Part shown: one piece after another, positions 1 through 7,560 of the stretch
Position numbering within the stretch: the stretch's first letter is position 1
How the letters are laid out: each line of letters begins with the position of its first letter
DNA from: Mariniphaga sediminis
Lineage (GTDB): Bacteria; Bacteroidota; Bacteroidia; Bacteroidales; Prolixibacteraceae
NCBI RefSeq assembly: GCF_003573545.1
Contig: NZ_QWET01000030.1
Location: 1 to 40,621 of the forward strand
DNA: 40,621 bases
Direction: 5' to 3'
Program-made: the position numbers and the translations under genes
The notes under the pieces: model-generated
Database searches by the model: none
What the model saw: the letters and a program-made list of their open reading frames with translations, nothing else
What the model was told of the DNA's origin: nothing

Positions 1-143
1 AAAACAACACGAATGCCAAAATCATAAAACACTCACAAACAAAACCTTAACACAAAGTCAATAATTGGAATGCGACCCAAATAGGGATAGAAATATTCAA
101 AAAGGGACACTGCCCCGATTTTAGACAACATCTCTCAAAGATA

Positions 144-168
144 TACCCGGGTAAAAAATACCCGGGCA
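144..168. repeat. inverted repeat, two copies of a self-palindromic 10-mer
   Basis: TACCCGGGTA (144-153) and TACCCGGGCA (159-168) flank a 5-A spacer. Each arm is itself nearly palindromic, and together they form a 10-bp hairpin with one wobble. It lies about 25 nt past the peroxiredoxin terminator in the 280-nt gene-free stretch at the window's left edge. No T-run follows the stem on either strand, so it is not a typical intrinsic terminator. Function unknown. Confidence 0.5.
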
Positions 169-182
169 ACACAAGCAAAAAC

Positions 183-211
183 AAAAAAAAGGAGCCTTGC
201 AGCCCCTTTTT
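183..211 (-). terminator. intrinsic terminator of the peroxiredoxin gene
   Basis: Read on the minus strand, AAAAGGGGC / GCTCCTTTT pair around a short loop (+ 187-210, one G-T wobble) and are followed by a run of T. It begins about 70 nt after the peroxiredoxin stop codon and is the only good hairpin in the gap. Confidence 0.7.
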
Positions 212-280
212 ATACTTTAGTCTTAAGACCAAAACAACAAACTTACAGCTATATCAAAATCTTTTTGAAGTTCAAAATCA

Positions 281-817
281 TTAATTTAAAGTTGCCTGAC
301 CAGGCACCCAATCACAGGGAGTCAATTCGCCGGTCTGGAAAGCATCCAGCAAACGGAGTATTTCTTTTACATTTCTACCCACATCTAAACTATTAACCGA
401 AACATGCTGTATGACTCCCTCGGGATCAATAATATAGGTTGCCCGGTAAGCTATCTTGTTGATTTTTTCCAAAATTCCTAATTCTTCTGATAGTGATTTG
501 GAAGTATCGGCCACCATGGGAAACTTCAAGCCCTTCAACTCCGGATGACTATTCCTCCAGGCAAGGTGCACAAACTCCGAATCAATGGAGGCGCCCACCA
601 GGTTGGCCCCACGCTTTTCAAACTCCTCAAAATAAGCATTAAATGATGAAATCTCAGTAGGACAAACAAAAGTAAAGTCAAGTGGCCACCAAAAAAATAT
701 GGTCCACTTTCCGTTTTTCAAATCGTCCAATTTCATTGTTTTAAACTCTTTCCCCGGTTCAAGTGAAACAACTGCTTTTTTTTCAAACTCCGGGAATTTA
801 TCTCCAACTGTCAACAT
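281..817 (-). CDS. peroxiredoxin, AhpC/Prx1 type (178 aa)
   Basis: Cytoplasmic thiol peroxidase that reduces H2O2 and organic hydroperoxides. The typical 2-Cys active site PLDFTFVCPTE is present with peroxidatic Cys52. The conserved GASIDSEFVHLAW segment follows, with the Arg of NSLDVGRNV near residue 147. The C-terminus holds a CDW motif with Cys168 as the likely resolving cysteine, and the protein ends soon after, at 178 aa, slightly shorter than classical AhpC (about 187 aa). The same CxW tail is seen in actinobacterial AhpC, so the reductant may be a thioredoxin-like or AhpD-like protein rather than AhpF; no such partner is encoded nearby. It is a single-gene transcription unit with its own promoter and terminator. 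The symbol ahpC is possible but not assigned. Confidence 0.93.
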   Translation of the reverse strand: MLTVGDKFPEFEKKAVVSLEPGKEFKTMKLDDLKNGKWTIFFWWPLDFTFVCPTEISSFNAYFEEFEKRGANLVGASIDSEFVHLAWRNSHPELKGLKFPMVADTSKSLSEELGILEKINKIAYRATYIIDPEGVIQHVSVNSLDVGRNVKEILRLLDAFQTGELTPCDWVPGQATLN

Positions 818-864
818 AATTTTTGCTTTTTATTTAGTAAATAAATCTGATGTAAAACTTGCGG

Positions 865-896
865 CAAAAATAAGCCGGATAATCCCCCAAATCAAA
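865..896 (-). promoter_or_regulatory. Bacteroidota-type promoter for the peroxiredoxin
   Basis: On the minus strand TTTG (+ 893-896), a 20-nt spacer and TATTTTTG (+ 865-872) match the TTTG-N19-21-TAnnTTTG consensus. The predicted start near 860 leaves a leader of about 40 nt. The 320-nt gap 818-1137 holds only this promoter and the one for the next gene. Confidence 0.6.
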
Positions 897-1045
897 TTGA
901 TTTTTTTTAACAAAAATAGAGCTGCCCTATGAGCGCACCCATTAAATCGCTGACTATAAACAAATTTAACTGAAAAACAGAATTGTTTTTGCCCCTTACA
1001 CACCTATTCTTTTTTATTTGAGTCATCTTAAATCGGAAAACGATG

Positions 1046-1076
1046 TTTGAGGAAATCCTGAATATGGTTATATTTA
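1046..1076 (+). promoter_or_regulatory. promoter candidate for the first Gfo/Idh/MocA gene
   Basis: TTTG (1046-1049), 19-nt spacer, TATATTTA (1069-1076). This matches the Bacteroidota consensus except for the last G of the -7 element. The predicted leader is about 55 nt. Confidence 0.5.
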
Positions 1077-1137
1077 ACAGTTTTTTTGTAAAAAAAATAG
1101 GAATATAGTACCTATCCAATTAAAACTTTTATTTGTT

Positions 1138-2634
1138 ATGGAAAAGAATTCAAACAAAAAGTCGGTAACAAGGAGAACATTCCTTGGAACGACAGCAGCA
1201 GCAGCAGCAGGTTTTACCATTGTACCACGGCACGTAGTTGCCGGGTTGGGACACAAAGCACCGAGCGACAAGCTTAATATTGTTGGCGTGGGTGTTGGCG
1301 GTATGGGTTTTGCTAACCTCAAAAACCTGGAATCTGAAAACATCATTGGCTTATGTGATGTAGACTGGAAATATACTGGCGGAAACGGCGTTTTCGATCG
1401 CTTTCCAAAAGCGAAAAAGTACAAAGACTGGCGTAAAATGTACGATGAAATGGGGAAAGACTTTGATGCAGTTGTTGTTGCTACTGCAGACCATACCCAT
1501 GCTATTGTTGCCGCCCATGCCATTACAATGGGCAAGCATGTTTACGTACAAAAACCTTTAACTCACTCTGTTTACGAGTCAAGGTTATTGACCAAACTGG
1601 CAAAAGAATATAAAGTGGCCACTTCAATGGGGAACCAGGGATCATCTGGAGAAGGTGTAAACCTCACCACTGAATGGCTTGCCAACGGTGAAATCGGGGA
1701 AGTTACCAAAGTAGAAGCTTTCACTGACCGTCCAATCTGGCCCCAGGGGCTGAATACTCCCGAACAAGGACACTGGGTTCCGGATACTCTTGACTGGGAT
1801 TTATTTATAGGACCTGCTAAAATGCGTCCCTTCAATCAGATTTACCACCCATGGAACTGGCGTGGATGGTGGGACTACGGAACAGGTGCACTGGGTGATA
1901 TGGCCTGCCATATCCTTCATCCCGTATTCGTAGGTCTTGAGCTGGGATATCCAATTCATGCCCAGGGGAATTCAAGTCTGCTACTGCAGGATTGCGCACC
2001 CGTTTCCCAATCGGTAAAACTGACATTCCCTGAAAGGAAAGCAGCGAAAAAACTTAAAATGAAACTTCCGCAGGTTGATGTTCACTGGTACGACGGAGGA
2101 ATCAAGCCGATGCTTCCTGATGCATGGCCTGATGGCAAAAACCCGAATGATCGTGGTGGTGGTGTTATTTTCCACGGAACAAAAGATAAACTTATTTGCG
2201 GATGCTACGGCGTGAATCCATGGTTGATTTCAGGACGAGTTCCGGATGCTCCGAAGTTCCGTCGCAGAATCGAAACCAGCCATGAAATGGACTGGGTACG
2301 TGCCTGTAAAGAAAGCGCTGAGAACCGCGTTCCAACCGCTTCAGACTTTAGTGAAGCAGGACCATTCAACGAAATGGTAGTTATGGGCGTACTGGCGGTT
2401 CGGTTGCAGTCGCTGAACAAAGTACTCGACTGGGACGGTGAAAATATGCAATTCACCAACCTAACCGGTGACGAAACCATCAAAACAGTTATTAAAGATG
2501 GTTTTGAAATTCATGACGGGCATCCAACATTCAAGAAAACCTGGACTGACCCGATTCCGGCCAAAGATTTCGCCAATGAACTGATTAAGCACACCTACCG
2601 CAAGCCATGGAGTTTGCCTGACATGCCTGCATAA
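1138..2634 (+). CDS. Tat-exported Gfo/Idh/MocA family oxidoreductase (498 aa)
   Basis: NAD(P)-dependent oxidoreductase predicted to fold and load cofactor in the cytoplasm and then be exported by Tat. The signal is TRRTFLG (Arg12-Arg13) followed by an alanine-rich h-region encoded by a GCA run. The Rossmann motif GVGVGGMG spans residues 50-57, with LCDVD at 72-76. The family's EKP motif reads QKP here (Lys138). The second catalytic motif GDMACH supplies Asp253 and His257, inside YHPWNWRGWWDYGTGALGD. The substrate is unknown. Bacteroides relatives oxidise glycosides at C3, so a sugar or glycoside substrate is a reasonable guess. It has its own terminator before a tandem paralogue at 2823. The start ATG follows an A/T-rich leader without a Shine-Dalgarno site. 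Confidence 0.92.
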   Translation: MEKNSNKKSVTRRTFLGTTAAAAAGFTIVPRHVVAGLGHKAPSDKLNIVGVGVGGMGFANLKNLESENIIGLCDVDWKYTGGNGVFDRFPKAKKYKDWRKMYDEMGKDFDAVVVATADHTHAIVAAHAITMGKHVYVQKPLTHSVYESRLLTKLAKEYKVATSMGNQGSSGEGVNLTTEWLANGEIGEVTKVEAFTDRPIWPQGLNTPEQGHWVPDTLDWDLFIGPAKMRPFNQIYHPWNWRGWWDYGTGALGDMACHILHPVFVGLELGYPIHAQGNSSLLLQDCAPVSQSVKLTFPERKAAKKLKMKLPQVDVHWYDGGIKPMLPDAWPDGKNPNDRGGGVIFHGTKDKLICGCYGVNPWLISGRVPDAPKFRRRIETSHEMDWVRACKESAENRVPTASDFSEAGPFNEMVVMGVLAVRLQSLNKVLDWDGENMQFTNLTGDETIKTVIKDGFEIHDGHPTFKKTWTDPIPAKDFANELIKHTYRKPWSLPDMPA

Positions 2635-2651
2635 TCAGATTACAATATTTA

Positions 2652-2687
2652 AAAAAATGGGTGCTCGTTTAGGAGTGCCCATTTTTT
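2652..2687 (+). terminator. intrinsic terminator between the tandem Gfo/Idh/MocA genes
   Basis: AAAAAATGGGTGCTC and GAGTGCCCATTTTTT pair almost fully (two wobbles) around a 6-nt loop, with a T-run at the 3' end. It lies 18 nt after the stop at 2634, so the two tandem genes are probably separate transcripts or joined only by read-through. Confidence 0.8.
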
Positions 2688-2822
2688 ATTCATTCGGATA
2701 TACTTCTGTTTTACCTTCCTAAAAAAGGTTAATTTGACATTGCAAACCAAAAAAATAGGATGAAACAGTTATTTTTTTCTAATTTGCATCCATCAGTTCC
2801 CTGTTGTTAATGTTTGAAAACA

Positions 2823-4307
2823 ATGAATAAAAAAATGAATACTGTTTCCCGGCGCACATTTATTGGAAACGCAGCAACTACTGTTGCAGGATTCACCATT
2901 TTGCCGTCAAATGTTATTGCCGGACTGGGGCATCAATCTCCGGGCGACAAACTGAACATTGCCGGTATCGGAGTGGGAGGCCATGGCTATGTTAACCTGA
3001 GAAACATGGAAACAGAAAACATTGTAGCTTTATGCGATGTGGACTGGGACTATGCCGACAACTCTTTTAAACGTTGGCACAGCGCCAAACAATACAAGGA
3101 TTACCGGGTGATGCTTGAGGAACAGAAAGACATTGACGCTGTAGTGATTGCAACACCTGACCATTCCCATGCACTTCCGGCAATTTTGGCGATGCGAGAA
3201 GGAAAACATGTTTTTCTGCAAAGTCCGCTGACCCACTCAATTTACGAATCGAGGTTATTAAGCGAAACCGCCCAACGGTTTAATGTTGCTACCCAAATGG
3301 GCAACCAGGGAAACTCTGATGAAGGTATTCGCCGCATTTGCGAATGGATTTGGGCAGGTGTTATCGGGGAGATAACACATGTTGATGCCTGGACAAACCG
3401 CCCCACATGGCCGCAGTTTCTACAGCTTCCGGAAAGAGGAAAACGGGTTCCCCGAAACCTCGACTGGGATTTGTTTCTCGGACCTGCCAAACAACGGGAG
3501 TATAACCCGGTTTATCACCCATGGAGTTGGCGCGGATGGTGGGATTTTGGCACAGGGGCCCTGGGTAGTATGGGTACCCACATCCTCGACCCGGTTTTCA
3601 AAGCTTTAATGCTCCATTTCCCCCGTTCGGTGGAAGCGAGTTCATCCATGTTCAATACAGATTCTCCTCCAAATTCCGAATTCATCCGATACGAGTTTCC
3701 CCGGCGCGACAATTTGCCCAAAGTGGCCATGCCTGAAGTCTCTGTTCACTGGTACGACGGCGGATGGATGCCTCCCCGTCCCGACGAGCTAAATGATGGG
3801 GAACCAATGGGAGATGAAAACGGAGGCTGTATTTTTCATGGGACGCGCGGCAAAATAATGTGCGGTGCGTATGCTCAAAACCCCACACTTTTACCTGTAA
3901 GCAAAATGGAAAGCTTTCAGGAACCATCCAAATCTATCCGCCGAATTTTCAATGCTTTGGAAGGAGGGCATGAACAAGACTGGATTCGCGCCTGCAAAGA
4001 GCCTGCTGAAAGAAGGCTTGAAGCCTCCTCTAACTTTGGCTATGCCGGCCCGTTGAATGAAATGGTACTGCTGGGTGTGTTGGCTGTCAGGTTGCAAAGC
4101 CTCCGCCGCAAACTGGTATGGGATGGCCCCAACATGCGGTTCAATAACATCGGCTCAAACGACATATTACGCATTCTCTCCCAATACAAATTTGAGGTGG
4201 TAAACGGAAATCCCAGAACTAATAACGAATATGCCACTCTGCCTGCTTTACAAACTGCAGAAGAGTGGATTCGGCACACCTACCGGCAGGGCTGGGAACA
4301 GATATAA
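2823..4307 (+). CDS. Tat-exported Gfo/Idh/MocA paralogue lacking catalytic Lys and Asp (494 aa)
   Basis: Full-length tandem paralogue of the preceding gene, similar along its whole length. The Tat motif SRRTFIG has its arginines at 10-11. The Rossmann motif GIGVGGHG (48-55) and LCDVD are intact, so it should still bind a dinucleotide. Two otherwise conserved catalytic positions are changed. The EKP/QKP lysine is Ser134 (LQSPLTHS, codon AGT), and the Asp of GDMACH is Ser249 (GSMGTH, codon AGT), while His253 remains. No frameshift or stop is present. I start at ATG 2823; a TTG at 2814 would add three residues but is less likely. It may be a pseudoenzyme, a binding protein, or an enzyme with altered chemistry. 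Substrate unknown. Confidence 0.9.
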   Translation: MNKKMNTVSRRTFIGNAATTVAGFTILPSNVIAGLGHQSPGDKLNIAGIGVGGHGYVNLRNMETENIVALCDVDWDYADNSFKRWHSAKQYKDYRVMLEEQKDIDAVVIATPDHSHALPAILAMREGKHVFLQSPLTHSIYESRLLSETAQRFNVATQMGNQGNSDEGIRRICEWIWAGVIGEITHVDAWTNRPTWPQFLQLPERGKRVPRNLDWDLFLGPAKQREYNPVYHPWSWRGWWDFGTGALGSMGTHILDPVFKALMLHFPRSVEASSSMFNTDSPPNSEFIRYEFPRRDNLPKVAMPEVSVHWYDGGWMPPRPDELNDGEPMGDENGGCIFHGTRGKIMCGAYAQNPTLLPVSKMESFQEPSKSIRRIFNALEGGHEQDWIRACKEPAERRLEASSNFGYAGPLNEMVLLGVLAVRLQSLRRKLVWDGPNMRFNNIGSNDILRILSQYKFEVVNGNPRTNNEYATLPALQTAEEWIRHTYRQGWEQI

Positions 4308-4310
4308 AAA

Positions 4311-4337
4311 AACCGGTTCTCCCGAACCGGCTTTTGT
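4311..4337. terminator. bidirectional intrinsic terminator
   Basis: CCGGTTC (4313-4319) and GAACCGG (4324-4330) form a perfect stem with a 4-nt loop. T-runs follow on both strands. It separates the plus-strand Gfo/Idh/MocA gene from the converging small exported protein gene. Confidence 0.8.
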
Positions 4338-4367
4338 TCTGCTTTCATTTAGCAGTTCATTTGCTGT

Positions 4368-4892
4368 TTAATTGTTCCCTGACTGGTCGTTTTCGCCAGC
4401 TTTTTCGCGTATAATCGTAATTTTTTCACGTCCGTTGCTCAATGTTTTTCTTTCGAAAGAAATGATTCCGGGATCGTTCAGGTCAATCTCATTCCTGCCC
4501 ATTTTCTTACTTATATGAATCGCATGGGGAAGGTGAGGAGGAGGCGGTGGAGGTGGAGAGTCGAAAGCAAATTCGCTGAAATCTTCCCCTTCCGGCCCAA
4601 TTACGTGAAACCGAATATTTTTTCGGATAGAATCGGGTTTAAGCCCCCGCATCCCTATCCACTTCATTTCATCCCCGGAGCAAATGGTATCACCATGCCA
4701 CACAAAAACGCTTTCTTCTTCGACAACAGTATCCAATACCGTTGTTTTTCCATCCTCCACCGTCATCATTGTAAGGTGCGTTTTATATTTTTCTCCTTTG
4801 GGTGGGTCCTGCAATTTTTTTCCCGGGGAGAAGGAAGAAAAAAGAATAAAAGAGGCGATTAAGAACCCGATAATAAACATAAGCTGCTTCAT
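4368..4892 (-). CDS. small exported protein with polyproline run, divergent from a histidine kinase (174 aa)
   Basis: I do not recognise a domain family. From the ATG at 4892 the protein opens with MKQ and a long hydrophobic stretch (about residues 4-24), which reads as a signal peptide or membrane anchor, so the rest is probably periplasmic. The mature part is polar, has a single cysteine (DTICSGD) and carries SPPPPPPPHLPHAIHI near residues 112-127. It ends in a basic/acidic tail. The upstream extension to 4946 has no good start context. It is divergent from the kinase at 5034, whose periplasmic region contains a comparable FETMPPPPPLPD segment. A role as sensory partner or target of that kinase is inference from position only. 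The run of prolines would make translation depend on EF-P. Confidence 0.7.
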   Translation of the reverse strand: MKQLMFIIGFLIASFILFSSFSPGKKLQDPPKGEKYKTHLTMMTVEDGKTTVLDTVVEEESVFVWHGDTICSGDEMKWIGMRGLKPDSIRKNIRFHVIGPEGEDFSEFAFDSPPPPPPPHLPHAIHISKKMGRNEIDLNDPGIISFERKTLSNGREKITIIREKAGENDQSGNN

Positions 4893-4926
4893 GACTTTCA
4901 GTTTTAAAATTATTTTATTCTGCAAA

Positions 4927-4934
4927 CAAAGATA
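4927..4934 (-). promoter_or_regulatory. -7 element for the small exported protein
   Basis: TATCTTTG on the minus strand is a perfect TAnnTTTG. The -33 region is only weakly matched (GTTG 17 nt upstream). The predicted leader is about 30 nt, which agrees with the ATG chosen at 4892. Confidence 0.45.
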
Positions 4935-4957
4935 GACTACAACCAAGTAATCAACCA

Positions 4958-4994
4958 GTTAAGAACCGGTTAAAATGAGTTAAGGAAAAGTTAA
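4958..4994 (+). promoter_or_regulatory. four helically phased GTTAA repeats, likely response-regulator box
   Basis: GTTAA occurs at 4958, 4969, 4979 and 4990, spaced 11, 10 and 11 nt, so all face the same side of the DNA. OmpR-family regulators commonly bind direct repeats with this spacing. The block lies directly upstream of the kinase promoter and between the two divergent genes. A closely similar 17-mer stands upstream of the second two-component operon at 12460. Confidence 0.5.
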
Positions 4995-4996
4995 AA

Positions 4997-5029
4997 TTTG
5001 AATACGCCTCTTTGAAAAGTGTATATTTG
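4997..5029 (+). promoter_or_regulatory. promoter of the first two-component operon, predicted leaderless
   Basis: TTTG (4997-5000), 21-nt spacer, TATATTTG (5022-5029), a full consensus match. Only four bases (AAAC) separate the -7 element from the ATG at 5034, which puts the predicted transcription start at or next to the start codon. Confidence 0.6.
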
Positions 5030-5033
5030 AAAC

Positions 5034-6755
5034 ATGAACAGGAAAATTTTTGCCGGCTTGGTTGTATTGATGGGAATTTCCATTGCAGGAATTTTTGTCG
5101 TTCAACTGGTTTGGATGAACAATGCCATCCGGGTTAAAAATGAACTGTTCAGCCGCAGTGTAAACGACGCCCTGAACAACACCATCAAAAAGCTGGAAGA
5201 CCAGCATCATCTTAGCGTTGTCAGCCGCATGGTACTTAACGATTCTTTAAAATGGGATAGTCAGGACCTTGATGTTAAATTCCATTTTGAAACCATGCCT
5301 CCACCGCCCCCTTTGCCTGATACTTTCTTAAAACCCCGTCGCCCTGTTCGTATCATTCAAAGGCAGAAGACAAAAGGAAAGAATGAACACATTGAAGTGA
5401 TAGTAGAACCTGTTCCCGAAAACCGGGACAGCATGTTTCGTTTGCACTCCCGCCTGCAAAGCAAAAAAGTTGTCAGCAATGTTATTTCGGAAAGCAAAAA
5501 ATCAGTCTCTTCCGATTCAATTATTTTTATTCAGGATACCATTATTTATAATGTAGATTCATTCTACACACGTGGCATGGAAAAAATCGATTCCTTGTTA
5601 CACCGTCTTGATACCGCCGCCACCATTTTACCCGGTATTTCAAACCGGGTAAAACAAAAAGCCGGAAACATGAAGCGCGTGGCCAGCCAGGCAATGACCG
5701 AGATTATTTCGTGGGATACCGAAGATGTGGACAAAGAACTGGTAAGTACAATCCTGACAGAAGAACTAAGAAACAGGGACATTCCCATTCGTTTTGATTT
5801 TGGAATTCTGCACGACAGCATTCTCGATTCGGGTTTGCCGTCTGCCGATTTGATGCAATTGATTTCATCAGAATACAAGGCAGATCTGTATCCGAATGCC
5901 ATTTTCGACCGTGGCCTAAAACTGGCTGTTGTTTTCCCGGGCCGTGAAGGCTTTATTTTACGCTCCCTTAACTGGCTGCTGGTAGCTTCCCTCATTTTTT
6001 CACTTAGCATCCTGACTGCGTTTGCTTTAAGCATTTTCTACATTCTGCGACAAAAGAAAATTTCGGAAATGAAATCGGATTTCATCAACAATATGACCCA
6101 TGAATTTAAAACCCCTATTGCTACTATTTCTGTGGCAGCCGATTCCATTAACAATGAAAAAGTGATTGCCAAAGCCGAAAAGGTGCGCTATTTTACTGAC
6201 ATGATCAAAAAAGAAAATGCCCGGATGAACCGGCAAGTAGAAGATATCCTGACCATCGCACGACTCGACAGGAAAGACTTTGAATTTAAATGGGAAACCA
6301 TCGATATACATGACTTACTGAAAGAGGCTATCCAGGGCATTGCCCTTCAGGTAGAAAAACGCGGCGGGAAAATAGGTACACGATTTGGGGCATCCAACCC
6401 CTCAATCACTACGGACAAAAACCACTGCACCAATGTATTTTACAATCTTCTCGACAATGCAATGAAATATTCAGCAGGGGCACCTCAAATTGCCATCACC
6501 ACCGCCAACAAAAACAAAGGAGTATTGATTTCGGTAGAAGATAAGGGAATTGGTATGACCAAAAGCGTTCAGAGCAAAATATTTGAACGGTTTTACCGGC
6601 AGCAAAGCGGAAACATTCATAATGTGAAAGGATTTGGGCTGGGGCTGAGTTACGCAAAAGCAGTGGTGGTAGCAAACCGGGGCACTATTTCGGTACAAAG
6701 CGAACCAGGACGGGGAAGTAAGTTTATTGTATTTTTACCATTTGTAAGAGAATGA
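5034..6755 (+). CDS. membrane sensor histidine kinase (573 aa)
   Basis: Two-component sensor in the inner membrane. Membrane segment 1 lies at residues 6-28 and segment 2 at about 312-338, enclosing a periplasmic sensor region of about 280 residues of no recognised fold that contains MPPPPPLPD near 88-96. The HisKA motif INNMTHEFKTP carries His356. The ATPase domain shows the N box (NVFYNLLDNAMKY), the G1 box DKGIGM, the F box FERFYR and the G2 box GFGLGLSYAK. It overlaps the response regulator start by 4 nt (ATGA), so the pair is translationally coupled. It is a paralogue of the RprX-like kinase at 12516. The signal is unknown. Confidence 0.92.
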   Translation: MNRKIFAGLVVLMGISIAGIFVVQLVWMNNAIRVKNELFSRSVNDALNNTIKKLEDQHHLSVVSRMVLNDSLKWDSQDLDVKFHFETMPPPPPLPDTFLKPRRPVRIIQRQKTKGKNEHIEVIVEPVPENRDSMFRLHSRLQSKKVVSNVISESKKSVSSDSIIFIQDTIIYNVDSFYTRGMEKIDSLLHRLDTAATILPGISNRVKQKAGNMKRVASQAMTEIISWDTEDVDKELVSTILTEELRNRDIPIRFDFGILHDSILDSGLPSADLMQLISSEYKADLYPNAIFDRGLKLAVVFPGREGFILRSLNWLLVASLIFSLSILTAFALSIFYILRQKKISEMKSDFINNMTHEFKTPIATISVAADSINNEKVIAKAEKVRYFTDMIKKENARMNRQVEDILTIARLDRKDFEFKWETIDIHDLLKEAIQGIALQVEKRGGKIGTRFGASNPSITTDKNHCTNVFYNLLDNAMKYSAGAPQIAITTANKNKGVLISVEDKGIGMTKSVQSKIFERFYRQQSGNIHNVKGFGLGLSYAKAVVVANRGTISVQSEPGRGSKFIVFLPFVRE

Positions 6756-7465
6756 ATGAAAAACAACACATATTTCTCGTAGAAGACGACCTCAGTTTTG
6801 GGGCGGTATTAAAATCCTACCTCGAGCTGAACGATTTTGAAGTAACGTGGGTTGACAATGGGGAATTTGCTTTCGACCATTTTAAAAAGGGTACCTTTCA
6901 TATTTGCATCCTTGATGTGATGTTACCGCACACTGACGGTTTTACCATTGCCGGTCAAATCAGAAAAAGCGATCAACATATTCCGCTGGTTTTTCTTACG
7001 GCCAAAACGCTAAAAGAAGACATCCTGAAAGGTTATAACGCAGGGGCCGATGATTACATTACCAAGCCGTTTGATACAGAAGTGCTGCTCTGCAAAATAA
7101 AAGCCATTCTCAACCGGCAATCAACGAAAGCAACACTTGAAAAAGAAATATTTAAAATAGGCTCCTATTTGTTCGATCCGAAACGCAGAGTTATTTCACG
7201 CGGAAAAGAACAGCAAAAACTATCACCCAAAGAGACCGAACTTCTTCAGTTGCTCTGCCAGAATCAGGATGAGCTATTGTCTCGGGAAACGGCCCTGCAA
7301 AAAATCTGGGGTGAAGACGGCTACTTTACCACCCGGAGCATGGATGTGTTCATCACCAAATTGCGTAAATATCTTGTCCATGATCCTTCCATCGAAATCA
7401 AAAATATCCACGGAAGCGGCTTTATCCTGGAAGTAAAAAATTCTGACTCAGATACACCTTCCTAA
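6752..7465 (+). CDS. OmpR/PhoB-family response regulator (237 aa)
   Basis: Cytoplasmic DNA-binding response regulator, partner of the kinase it overlaps. The receiver domain (1-120) has the acidic pocket Glu11-Asp12-Asp13, phospho-acceptor Asp55 (ILDVMLP), Thr83 (LTAK) and Lys105 (ITKPF). The C-terminal winged helix (about 135-232) contains LSPKETELLQLLCQN and RSMDVFITKLRKYL, typical of Trans_reg_C. The GTTAA repeats upstream of the operon are a reasonable autoregulatory target. It is similar to the RprY-like protein at 14108. No terminator is obvious in the 95 nt before the convergent CDF gene. Confidence 0.93.
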   Translation: MNEKQHIFLVEDDLSFGAVLKSYLELNDFEVTWVDNGEFAFDHFKKGTFHICILDVMLPHTDGFTIAGQIRKSDQHIPLVFLTAKTLKEDILKGYNAGADDYITKPFDTEVLLCKIKAILNRQSTKATLEKEIFKIGSYLFDPKRRVISRGKEQQKLSPKETELLQLLCQNQDELLSRETALQKIWGEDGYFTTRSMDVFITKLRKYLVHDPSIEIKNIHGSGFILEVKNSDSDTPS

Positions 7466-7560
7466 TCCTTTAGGTTAAAAAAACTACCGACAGTGTACTC
7501 ACGTTGTGACCAGGGGCCATAGAGCTTGGGAGGCATAAGATAATAAGATATAGCATGACG

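Noticed and set aside
47-232. 61-codon minus-strand frame at the left edge
   Set aside because: It runs straight through the terminator hairpin at 187-210 and the palindromic repeat at 144-168, has cysteine-rich low-complexity composition and no family resemblance.
907-1119. 70-codon minus-strand frame between the peroxiredoxin and the first oxidoreductase
   Set aside because: It overlaps the plus-strand promoter at 1046-1076 and lies in A/T-rich spacer. Its lysine/phenylalanine/isoleucine-rich product looks like translated spacer.
1190-1212. GCA triplet run as a possible phase-variable microsatellite
   Set aside because: It encodes the alanine-rich h-region of the Tat signal. Triplet changes would not shift the frame, and alanine runs are normal there.
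2814-2822. TTG start for the second Gfo/Idh/MocA gene
   Set aside because: An ATG three codons later has an equally A-rich context and leaves the Tat motif near the N-terminus, so the TTG is unnecessary.
4515-4862. 115-codon plus-strand frame opposite the small exported protein
   Set aside because: Its RRRRWRWR start is just the complement of the polyproline codons, and the minus-strand frame has the signal peptide and promoter.
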